From NCBI GenBank assembly GCA_025360395.1, contig JANYCH010000191.1:1-5236 (forward strand): 5,236 bases of DNA. The letters are read 5' to 3'. Positions 1 to 5,236 of the stretch are shown here, piece by piece; the stretch's first letter is position 1; each line of letters opens with the position of its first letter. The position numbers and the translations under genes are program-made. The notes under the pieces were generated by a model that was given only the letters and a program-made list of their open reading frames with translations, made no database searches and was not told the DNA's origin. This stretch comes from Cytophagales bacterium. GTDB taxonomy: Bacteria; Bacteroidota; Bacteroidia; Cytophagales; UBA9547.

Positions 1-2
1 CT

Positions 3-1049
3 TTTGCCAGGCTCAGGCAGGAAGGAAAAGCCAAAAAATTTGCCTTTGTTAAAATTCTTAATATACTGTTAAATATCGGCTTAAATATACTTTTCTTAGT
101 AATCTTGCCAAGTCTAAGTGGTGACCATAATCCAAATGTCGATTTGGTTTTAATCGCCAACCTTTTTGCGAATGCCGTCCAGATTTTCTTTTTTATAGAA
201 TACTTTACTCTGTGGCGGGCAGTGAATTTAGACTTACACACAGTAAAAATGTACCTCGGTTATGGCCTGCCTATCATGATAATGGGATTTGCTGGTATGA
301 TCAATGAGGTAGTAGATAGGATAGCCTTAAAATTTCTACTTCCGGCAAACTTTTATCCTGGCAAAAGTCAGCTTGCAGCAGTAGGTATTTATGGAGCTTG
401 CTACAAACTTTCCATCTTTATGAGTTTAGGTATACAGGCATTCAGGTATGCTTCTGAACCATTTTTCTTTTCAAAAGCACAAGACAAAAATTCACCGGAA
501 ATGTATGCCAAAATAATGCATTGGTTCGTTTTGAGTTGCGTTACTGTTTTATTGCTGATCAGTTTTAACCTTGACTGGATAAAGTACTTTTTGCGTAATG
601 AACAATACAGGGAAGGATTGATAGTGGTGCCGGTACTTCTGGCTGCCAACCTTTGCCTGGGTGTTTATTACAATCTTTCTATCTGGTATAAACTTACAGA
701 CAAAACCCAGATCGGGATGTGGATAAGCATCGCTGGCGCTGTTGTTACTATTATTTTGAATGTATTACTGGTGCCCGCAATTGGCTACCTTGGAAGTGCC
801 TGGGCCACCCTGGCATGTTATGGTTTTATGTCAGCTACAAGTTATATTATCGGCCAAAGAAGTTATTTTGTCCCTTACAATGCTCTGTTTATAGTTATTT
901 GTATTTTTATTGGTTCATTCATTTCAATTCTTTGTTGGAATACTGTATTCAATAAAACCGAGATTTTTAATGTTGCCACTAAAAACCTCGGTTGTTTAAT
1001 TTTATTGACTATTTTATTCGTCTTTGGAAAGAAGGTGAAAGCCCTTTAA
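3..1049 (+). CDS. Polysaccharide flippase, MOP superfamily (Wzx-like), 5'-truncated by window edge
   Basis: This is the C-terminal part of an integral inner-membrane protein that probably flips lipid-linked oligosaccharide units, or exports another glycan, across the cytoplasmic membrane. The reading frame is open to the left edge. The first possible start inside the window is a TTG at 105, but the 34 codons before it already read as family sequence (ARLRQEGKAKKFAF, then a hydrophobic helix), so the true start lies outside the window. About 348 residues are visible; the family usually has 450-500. The visible part has about eight hydrophobic segments. It also has stretches I associate with Bacteroidota members: a VDRIALKFLLP segment just after a helix, and GIYGACYKLSIFMSLGIQAF followed by EPFFF. 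The TAA at 1047-1049 abuts the stop of the opposite-strand gene. The family assignment is firm; the exact glycan is unknown. Confidence 0.88.
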   Translation, partial: FARLRQEGKAKKFAFVKILNILLNIGLNILFLVILPSLSGDHNPNVDLVLIANLFANAVQIFFFIEYFTLWRAVNLDLHTVKMYLGYGLPIMIMGFAGMINEVVDRIALKFLLPANFYPGKSQLAAVGIYGACYKLSIFMSLGIQAFRYASEPFFFSKAQDKNSPEMYAKIMHWFVLSCVTVLLLISFNLDWIKYFLRNEQYREGLIVVPVLLAANLCLGVYYNLSIWYKLTDKTQIGMWISIAGAVVTIILNVLLVPAIGYLGSAWATLACYGFMSATSYIIGQRSYFVPYNALFIVICIFIGSFISILCWNTVFNKTEIFNVATKNLGCLILLTILFVFGKKVKAL

Positions 1050-1403
1050 TTAAAAAGGAAGATCATCTTCTCCTGCCTGACTCACAAAAGGCGGTTCCGG
1101 ATCAACATAGCTGTTTGAGTTTCCTGAATTGGTTTCAGATCCCAAAACTTCCATTTTCCAGGCCTTTACATCCGTATACCATTTACCATTAAACTCCCTG
1201 CTTTCTACATCTGCCTGCAAGGTGAGCATCACGCCAAGTACTAAAGAAGAAGTGTTCATTTTGTCTCCCCAGATCGAAACACAAACTTTCTTTGGGACTT
1301 GTCCTTGTTGTTCTATGATGATGTCCTGCTTTTTCCAGGTACCATTTTTTCCTTCACCGGTTTGAAGCGGCAATAACTGTATAAGCTTTCCCTTTAATTC
1401 CAT
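1050..1403 (-). CDS. DUF3127 domain-containing protein with SSB-like acidic C-terminal tip
   Basis: This small protein of 117 residues belongs to DUF3127, a family I know mainly from Bacteroidota and whose function is not established. Supporting sequence near the N-terminus is MELKGKLIQLLPLQTGEGKN, followed by WKKQDIIIE, KKVCVSIWGDK and a WYTDVKAWKME strand. The alternating beta-rich pattern suggests an OB-fold-like single domain, which is inference. The last roughly 30 residues are low-complexity (Asn, Ser, Pro) and end in EDDLPF, very like the DDDIPF tip of single-stranded DNA-binding protein. I chose the ATG at 1403-1401 because family members begin at MEhxGK. The frame opens six codons earlier at a GTG (1421), but that codon overlaps a good promoter element. 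The stop (1052-1050) touches the flippase stop with no gap. Confidence 0.88.
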   Translation of the reverse strand: MELKGKLIQLLPLQTGEGKNGTWKKQDIIIEQQGQVPKKVCVSIWGDKMNTSSLVLGVMLTLQADVESREFNGKWYTDVKAWKMEVLGSETNSGNSNSYVDPEPPFVSQAGEDDLPF

Positions 1404-1573
1404 TTTTAATATTGAAAACACAAAGATAATTATTAAAACATGTCATTCTTTGGATCTGGAACATAGCATTTTAAAATTTATGGACGTCTTTAACCCTAAA
1501 ATTTGACATAAGATTTAATAACTTGCAGAATATTTAAACATATAGTAACCTCGCAAATGGGGCAGTTTTAATT
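1404..1573. other. Divergent intergenic region between DUF3127 gene and fcl
   Basis: This 170-nt AT-rich stretch must carry promoters for both outward genes. For fcl, the best -33/-35 candidate is TTTGACA at 1502-1508, which contains a perfect TTGACA. The AT-rich TATTTAAA at 1531-1538 is a possible partner, but the spacing is longer than ideal. There is a perfect 10-bp AT palindrome, ATTTTAAAAT, at 1468-1477, and the octamer TAAAATTT occurs twice (1472-1479 and 1497-1504). Either could be an operator or simply AT-rich background. No Shine-Dalgarno sequence is close to the fcl ATG; the nearest G-rich stretch (GGGG) ends about 11 nt upstream. Confidence 0.4.
1421..1428 (-). promoter_or_regulatory. 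Candidate Bacteroidota -7 promoter element for the DUF3127 gene
   Basis: On the minus strand the bases read TATCTTTG, an exact match to the Bacteroidota -7 consensus TAnnTTTG. Its last base lies 17 nt before the chosen ATG at 1403, so the leader would be very short. I do not see a clear TTTG -33 partner at the usual 19-nt spacing, so this rests on the -7 match and its position. It also argues against the upstream GTG start. Confidence 0.4.
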
Positions 1574-2503
1574 ATGAACAAATCAGATAAGATATATGTA
1601 TCAGGACATCGTGGAATGGTTGGTTCTGCTATTGTCAGAAAACTTCAAAAAGAAGGATTTACAAATATCATATACAGAACTTCTAAAGAATTAGACCTAA
1701 GGAACCAACAAGCAGTTAGCAATTTTTTTGAAGAACAAAAGCCTGATTACGTGGTACTGGCTGCTGCCAAGGTTGGTGGAATACATGCAAACAATGCCTA
1801 CAGAGCGGATTTTATTTATGAAAATCTGATGATTGAGGCAAATGTCATCCATCAATCTTTTGTTAATAAGGTCAAAAAAATGCTTTTCCTGGGTTCTTCC
1901 TGCATTTATCCAAAATTTGCACCTCAACCTTTAAAAGAAGAATCACTTCTTACAGGTCTTCTGGAGGAAACAAACGAACCTTATGCAATCGCAAAAATTG
2001 CAGGAATTAAAATGTGTGAAAGCTACAGGCTACAATATGGTTGCGATTTTATTTCAGCCATGCCAACTAACCTTTATGGCCCTAATGACAACTATGACCT
2101 GAATAATTCTCATGTACTTCCTGCCCTAATAAGGAAATTTCACACAGCAAAAAAAGAAGGCATGGCAAGTGTGGAGATCTGGGGAACAGGTACTCCGAAA
2201 AGAGAATTTTTACATGTCGACGATCTCGCTGATGCTTGTTATTATCTTCTTGAAAATTATAGCGGCATCGAACTCGTAAATATTGGGTATGGATCTGACT
2301 TAACCATAAGAGAGTTAGCTGAAATGGTAAAAGAAGTAGTTGGCTATACTGGTGACCTACAATTCAATACTTCCAAACCTGATGGAACACCAAGAAAACT
2401 TATGGACGTCCAAAAATTGGCGAAATTGGGTTGGACTGCCTCAATTGGTTTAAAGGATGGGATTACTAAAGTGTACAAAGAAGATGTTGAAAATGTATTT
2501 TAA
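1574..2503 (+). CDS. fcl: GDP-L-fucose synthase (GDP-4-keto-6-deoxy-D-mannose 3,5-epimerase/4-reductase)
   Basis: This enzyme converts GDP-4-keto-6-deoxy-D-mannose to GDP-L-fucose in the cytoplasm, using NADPH for the final reduction; it supplies fucose for surface glycans. It is an extended short-chain dehydrogenase of 309 residues, full length for the family. The N-terminal dinucleotide loop is GHRGMVG (residues 11-17). Residues expected from the E. coli enzyme are all present, shifted by one: Ser108, Tyr137 and Lys141 (the catalytic triad), Cys110 and His180 (epimerase acid/base pair), and Arg210. Other recognisable stretches are AAAKVGGIHAN and MPTNLYGPNDNYD. The ATG at 1574 puts the nucleotide-binding strand at the usual distance from the N-terminus. 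GDP-mannose 4,6-dehydratase (gmd), which makes the substrate and often sits next door, is not in the window. The DinB-type gene follows after 15 nt, probably in the same transcript. Confidence 0.97.
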   Translation: MNKSDKIYVSGHRGMVGSAIVRKLQKEGFTNIIYRTSKELDLRNQQAVSNFFEEQKPDYVVLAAAKVGGIHANNAYRADFIYENLMIEANVIHQSFVNKVKKMLFLGSSCIYPKFAPQPLKEESLLTGLLEETNEPYAIAKIAGIKMCESYRLQYGCDFISAMPTNLYGPNDNYDLNNSHVLPALIRKFHTAKKEGMASVEIWGTGTPKREFLHVDDLADACYYLLENYSGIELVNIGYGSDLTIRELAEMVKEVVGYTGDLQFNTSKPDGTPRKLMDVQKLAKLGWTASIGLKDGITKVYKEDVENVF

Positions 2504-2518
2504 CTAAGCTTTACTTGC

Positions 2519-3007
2519 ATGCAACCTTCTGATGGATTCCCATATTATATTTCATTAACGAAGGGAATGGAGATTTCCAGTCTTTTTGAGTCAAAAGTAA
2601 ACTTTAATATTTTTGATGCGATCCCTGAAGAACAAGCTTGTTACAGATATCAGAAAGGTAAATGGAGCATTAAACAAATCCTTGGTCACATTACAGATCA
2701 TGAAAGGATAATGACCTATAGAGCCCTAAGATTTAGCAGAAAGGATCAAACCATTCTGCCAGGATATGATCAGGACCTTTTTGTTGAAAATTCAAGATTC
2801 AACAACGTTGATTTTTCAAGGCTTTTAAACGACTTTAAGGCAGTAAGATCGTCTACCCAAACTTTTATCTCTATGCTGTCACCTGATCAATTGCAATTAA
2901 AAGGAACAGCATGGAAATTTGAGATCTCTGTTGAAGACACGTTGAGAGCCACTATCGGGCATGAAATGCACCATTTGAATATTCTTAAAGAAAAATATTT
3001 GAAATAG
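2519..3007 (+). CDS. DinB superfamily protein (putative metal-dependent hydrolase/transferase)
   Basis: This 162-residue protein has the DinB-like four-helix-bundle signature (DinB_2/YfiT-like). The family binds a divalent metal through three histidines. Here these are most likely His57 (in GHITDHER) plus His148 and His152 (in GHEMHHL). His61 is an additional histidine next to the first ligand. The segments KGKWSIKQILGHI, YRALRFSR and the C-terminal LNILKEKYL fit the family. Some members act as thiol-dependent transferases or DNA-damage-induced proteins; no substrate can be assigned here. I prefer the ATG at 2519 because family members often carry a short aromatic stretch (here FPYYISL) before the first helix; Met17 (2567) is the alternative. 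The start codon lies at the centre of a palindrome (2515-2524). The 15-nt gap to fcl suggests cotranscription, but no functional link to fucose synthesis is evident. Confidence 0.87.
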   Translation: MQPSDGFPYYISLTKGMEISSLFESKVNFNIFDAIPEEQACYRYQKGKWSIKQILGHITDHERIMTYRALRFSRKDQTILPGYDQDLFVENSRFNNVDFSRLLNDFKAVRSSTQTFISMLSPDQLQLKGTAWKFEISVEDTLRATIGHEMHHLNILKEKYLK

Positions 3008-3031
3008 CTTAATGTTTGACCCTATTTCAAA
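2998..3031 (+). terminator. Hairpin at the end of the DinB-type gene, possible terminator or 3' mRNA structure
   Basis: A perfect 10-bp inverted repeat is present: TTTGAAATAG (2998-3007) and CTATTTCAAA (3022-3031), with a 14-nt loop. After one mismatch, two more pairs can form outside it. The left arm ends exactly with the TAG stop codon. The stem is AT-rich and no U-tract follows, so it is not a classical intrinsic terminator. It may mark the 3' end of the fcl-DinB transcript or stabilise it. Confidence 0.35.
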
Positions 3032-3063
3032 GATAAATAATTCATATACAGTTAAATACACCT

Positions 3064-3071
3064 TAGTTTTC
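3064..3071 (+). promoter_or_regulatory. Candidate -7 promoter element for holB
   Basis: TAGTTTTC matches the Bacteroidota -7 consensus TAnnTTTG except at the last base, and ends 14 nt before the holB ATG. TTCA stands 19 nt upstream (3041-3044), a half match to the TTTG -33 element. An alternative pairing is TTTG at 3015-3018 with TAATTCAT 19 nt downstream (3038-3045). Both are weak; the 78-nt gap after the preceding gene makes a promoter here plausible. Confidence 0.25.
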
Positions 3072-3085
3072 GCTCCTATATCTAA

Positions 3086-4207
3086 ATGAATTTTAAAGAT
3101 ATAACCGGGCAGGAAGAAGTAAAAAATACTTTAACCCAGGCTCTAAAACAAAACCATCTGGCACATGCATTGCTTATCAGAAGCGACGATGGTGGTGCTG
3201 GTTTGTCGGTAGCTATAGCGTTTGCCAATTTTATGCTATGTCCAAACAGATCAGAAACTGATGCCTGTGGAGAATGTGATACTTGTTCTAAAACCAAAAA
3301 ACTAATCCATCCCGATTTTCATTTCGTTCTGCCTTACAAAAGCTTAAGCGAAAAAGATGATGACCAGGGCAAAGCTGAAATGATGTCCCAATGGAGAAGC
3401 CTGATTTCAGAAAATATTTATCCCACACTTAGGAATTGGGCTTCTCATGCAGAAATAGAAACCAAGCAAATCAGTATCTCAGTCAAAGAAAGCAGAAGGA
3501 TTCTTTACAATGTTTCATTAAAACCATTTGAAGCGGAGAAAAAGATAATTTTCATTTGGCTACCAGAATTGCTTGGAATAGAAGCTGCAAATGCACTTTT
3601 AAAAGTCCTGGAGGAACCAAACCAAAGGACCCAGTTCTTATTAGTGGCCCACGATTATGAAAAGATCCTTCCTACAATTCTTTCCCGAACTCAATTGGTT
3701 TCTGTAAGACGCTTTACAGAAACTGAAATCTCAAATGCGTTAATTAAAGATTTTGGAACTGAGCCTGAAAAAGCAGAACAAATAGCAAGACTGGCCGAAG
3801 GCAATATGAACGCTGCCAAAGATCTTGTTCATGGAATGCCGGATAATAACCTGGCATTATTCCAAAACTGGTTCAGGTTATGTTACGGACAGAAAATGGT
3901 TGATTTGGTTTTTTTATCTGAAGAATTTCAGAATATGGGAAAGGAACCGCAAAAGAACCTTCTGCAATTTGGCCTTTCAATGCTGAGGGAATCTCTGATC
4001 TGGAACTATGGAAATGCAGACCAGATAAGGCTTACAGTAGAGGAAAAAAGTTTTATGGCAAACTTTTCAAAAGTAATCCAGGCAAATAAAGTTGATAAAA
4101 TTAGCCATTGGATTAATGAATCCTATTATCAGATAGAAAGAAATGTAAATCCGAAGATGGTATTTTTAGATCTTTCCATACAAATCAGCAAAATCATAAA
4201 GGCTTGA
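3086..4207 (+). CDS. holB: DNA polymerase III subunit delta' (clamp-loader subunit)
   Basis: This is a clamp-loader subunit that works with delta and the DnaX subunits to place the sliding clamp on primed DNA. At 373 residues it is of normal length. The N-terminus (FKDITGQEEVKNTL, then HLAHALLI) begins the AAA+-like module. Four cysteines, Cys52, Cys61, Cys64 and Cys67 (in CGECDTC), form the zinc module. The P-loop position (residues 33-42, SDDGGAGLSV) lacks the GK[ST] motif, and the Walker B position reads IFIWLPELL instead of hhhhDE, so this subunit should not hydrolyse ATP. The sensor stretch ANALLKVLEEP (169-178) and the SRT motif (200-202) are intact. Residues about 84-132 form an insertion rich in charged residues and tryptophan that I associate with Bacteroidota homologues. 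The gene is separated by 78 and 75 nt from its neighbours, so it may be its own transcription unit. Confidence 0.93.
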   Translation: MNFKDITGQEEVKNTLTQALKQNHLAHALLIRSDDGGAGLSVAIAFANFMLCPNRSETDACGECDTCSKTKKLIHPDFHFVLPYKSLSEKDDDQGKAEMMSQWRSLISENIYPTLRNWASHAEIETKQISISVKESRRILYNVSLKPFEAEKKIIFIWLPELLGIEAANALLKVLEEPNQRTQFLLVAHDYEKILPTILSRTQLVSVRRFTETEISNALIKDFGTEPEKAEQIARLAEGNMNAAKDLVHGMPDNNLALFQNWFRLCYGQKMVDLVFLSEEFQNMGKEPQKNLLQFGLSMLRESLIWNYGNADQIRLTVEEKSFMANFSKVIQANKVDKISHWINESYYQIERNVNPKMVFLDLSIQISKIIKA

Positions 4208-4257
4208 TTTAAATATAATTTTAACCAAACATCTCCTTTTTAGTTCGTGAAACTATG

Positions 4258-4265
4258 TAATTTTG
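4258..4265 (+). promoter_or_regulatory. Candidate Bacteroidota -7 promoter element for the membrane-protein pair
   Basis: TAATTTTG is an exact match to TAnnTTTG and ends 17 nt before the ATG at 4283. A T-run at 4237-4240 (TTTT) lies 17 nt upstream as a possible weak -33 element. The 75-nt gap after holB otherwise shows no hairpin or terminator. This would give the 4283/4839 gene pair its own promoter and a leader of roughly a dozen bases. Confidence 0.4.
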
Positions 4266-4282
4266 ATTTTTCTAATTAAAAA

Positions 4283-4834
4283 ATGGCGAAAAAAAATAAT
4301 CAGGAACCTGAAATTACAGCTTTAGCCTCGGGAGATTATAAAAAAGGCATTCCTTTTCATTTAAACCTGATAGCACTTTCCATATCTTTTTTCTTAGTCC
4401 TTATTGCTTATAAGAATATCCCAAGCTACGCCTGGCTTAAAGATGACCTAATTAAAGAAAACCTTAAAATAATTAAAAAATATCCACGCTTAAGTTCGGA
4501 TGAAAAACTTGGAGCTAAAATAGGTTACGATTTTCAGGTACTGAAAATGATAAGGGATGCAACACCGGAAAACGCTATAATCCTATTTCCTCGTCAGGAT
4601 ACATGTCAAAATATTAGAAAAAGGGAAGGTGGTCAAAATTTAAGTGGCGGTGGTCTGCATGTAAAAATCTGGTCTCAATATTATTTGTATCCTCGTCGAG
4701 TGGTTTACGATGAAAGTAAAGATCCGGACCTGTCAAAAGCCAATTACCTGGCCATTGTTGGTGGCAACGGATATGATAAATTGAAATATCCGGTTAAAGA
4801 AAGAATCGATTATACTGTCTACGAATTAAAATAG
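4283..4834 (+). CDS. Unrecognised single-pass membrane protein with outward soluble domain
   Basis: I do not recognise a named family for this 183-residue protein. The N-terminal roughly 25 residues are polar and lysine-rich. One hydrophobic helix follows (about residues 26-43, LNLIALSISFFLVLIAYK). The positive-inside rule therefore predicts a cytoplasmic N-terminus and a periplasmic domain of about 135 residues. That domain has a helical stretch with many Lys/Glu (50-90), then DATPENAIILFPR, a Gly-rich turn, KIWSQYYLYPRRVVYDE, and a final ANYLAIVGGNGYDKL. The order 'residues avoiding danger, YLYPRRV, strand' resembles the soluble tail of some membrane glycosyltransferases, an impression I cannot test here. 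The A-rich region before the ATG is typical of Bacteroidota starts. The next gene starts 4 nt after the TAG, so the two are very likely cotranscribed and may work together. Confidence 0.75.
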   Translation: MAKKNNQEPEITALASGDYKKGIPFHLNLIALSISFFLVLIAYKNIPSYAWLKDDLIKENLKIIKKYPRLSSDEKLGAKIGYDFQVLKMIRDATPENAIILFPRQDTCQNIRKREGGQNLSGGGLHVKIWSQYYLYPRRVVYDESKDPDLSKANYLAIVGGNGYDKLKYPVKERIDYTVYELK

Positions 4835-4838
4835 AACC

Positions 4839-5236
4839 ATGATTTTTTGTGTATTATTTATTGTTTGGTTAGTAGGCTATGCTGTCATCTCGCTGATCAT
4901 AAGCGAAATAAATTTAATTCTTAAGGTTAGCTTATCCATGCTGATCGGTCTGGGCATTCAAGCCATATTTATGCTCATGTTTGACCTGACAGGCATTCCC
5001 ATAACTTTGTATAGCCTTTTAGGGTTTTCTACAGTTATTACGACTGCTATTTCATTTAAAAAATACCCAGTATATATTTCAGATTTTCAAAGGATAAAAA
5101 GGAAACATCTAGGTATTGCCCAAATTAATTTTTCCTGGCTTCTGTTCCTGGCTATAACCATTTATATTCTATACGGAATCATAATGAAGGGTATCTATTG
5201 GCCAGTAGCAGAATACGACAGTGTAACCGGATACGA
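4839..5236 (+). CDS. Multi-spanning membrane protein, probable GT-C-type glycosyltransferase, 3'-truncated by window edge
   Basis: An open frame runs from the ATG at 4839 to the window edge without a stop, giving 132 complete codons. It begins MIFCVLFIVWLVGYAVISLI, a hydrophobic helix. Further helices lie at about residues 27-48, 52-72 and 99-117, with a basic cytoplasmic-type stretch (FQRIKRKH) near 83-90. After the fourth helix comes GIYWPVAEYDSVTGY (118-132). An acidic residue just after an early helix, in a WxxxxYDSxxxY context, resembles the first extracytoplasmic loop of GT-C glycosyltransferases, which use polyprenyl-phosphate sugars. This is inference from a partial sequence; an O-antigen polymerase or ligase-like protein is the alternative. 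The 4-nt spacing to the preceding gene and the nearby flippase and fucose genes fit a role in surface glycans. Confidence 0.7.
   Translation, partial: MIFCVLFIVWLVGYAVISLIISEINLILKVSLSMLIGLGIQAIFMLMFDLTGIPITLYSLLGFSTVITTAISFKKYPVYISDFQRIKRKHLGIAQINFSWLLFLAITIYILYGIIMKGIYWPVAEYDSVTGY

Noticed and set aside
105..107. TTG at 105 as the start of the flippase
   Set aside because: The frame is open to the left edge and the preceding codons encode recognisable family sequence, so the gene is simply cut off by the window.
401..649. Open frame of 82 codons on the minus strand inside the flippase gene
   Set aside because: It lies wholly within a well-supported coding region, shows no recognisable family sequence, and has no independent start signal.
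719..955. Open frame of 78 codons on the plus strand, shifted relative to the flippase
   Set aside because: The flippase frame is intact to its stop; this frame gives Cys/Trp/Tyr-rich nonsense typical of a shadow frame.
992..1365. Plus-strand open frames opposite the DUF3127 gene
   Set aside because: They are antisense to a clearly recognisable DUF3127 protein and show no family motifs.
1478..1488. Repeat of TTATGGACGTC at 1478-1488 and 2400-2410
   Set aside because: One shared 11-mer is expected by chance in a window of this size; one copy is inside fcl codons.
1480..1506. Eight-codon open frame (MDVFNPKI) upstream of fcl, a possible leader peptide
   Set aside because: There is no run of regulatory codons, no attenuator-like hairpins behind it, and such short frames are expected by chance.
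1697..1927. Minus-strand open frame inside fcl
   Set aside because: It overlaps the catalytic core of GDP-fucose synthase and looks like a shadow frame.
3082..3297. Minus-strand open frame opposite the start of holB
   Set aside because: It covers the recognisable N-terminal and zinc modules of delta'; no independent support.

Overview
The window is AT-rich bacterial DNA that most resembles a member of the Bacteroidota (Cytophagales/Sphingobacteriales-like). The evidence is a DUF3127 gene, a Bacteroidota-type DNA polymerase III delta' subunit with its characteristic inserted segment, a Bacteroidota-type Wzx-like flippase, A-rich start regions without clear Shine-Dalgarno sequences, and several matches to the Bacteroidota promoter element TAnnTTTG. 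No tRNA, rRNA, CRISPR array, insertion sequence or phage gene is visible.

Layout: (1) positions 3-1049, plus strand: the 3' part of a multi-spanning polysaccharide flippase of the MOP superfamily, cut off by the left edge. (2) 1050-1403, minus strand: a DUF3127 protein that meets the flippase tail to tail with no base between the stop codons and ends in an SSB-like acidic tip. (3) A 170-nt divergent intergenic region. (4) 1574-2503: GDP-L-fucose synthase (fcl), followed after 15 nt by (5) 2519-3007: a DinB-superfamily four-helix metalloprotein. A 10-bp inverted repeat straddles the DinB stop codon. (6) 3086-4207: DNA polymerase III delta' (holB), with degenerate ATPase motifs. (7) 4283-4834: an unrecognised single-pass membrane protein with an outward-facing domain, followed after 4 nt by (8) 4839-window end: the 5' part of a multi-spanning membrane protein that looks like a GT-C glycosyltransferase.

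The common theme is cell-surface polysaccharide: lipid-linked glycan export (flippase), an activated deoxysugar donor (GDP-fucose), and a probable membrane glycosyltransferase with a tethered companion protein. DNA-metabolism genes (DUF3127 and holB) are interleaved. I see mostly ordinary chromosomal genes. The least explained parts are the two-gene unit at 4283-5236, the SSB-like tip of the DUF3127 protein, and matching promoter-to-start geometry at two unrelated genes.
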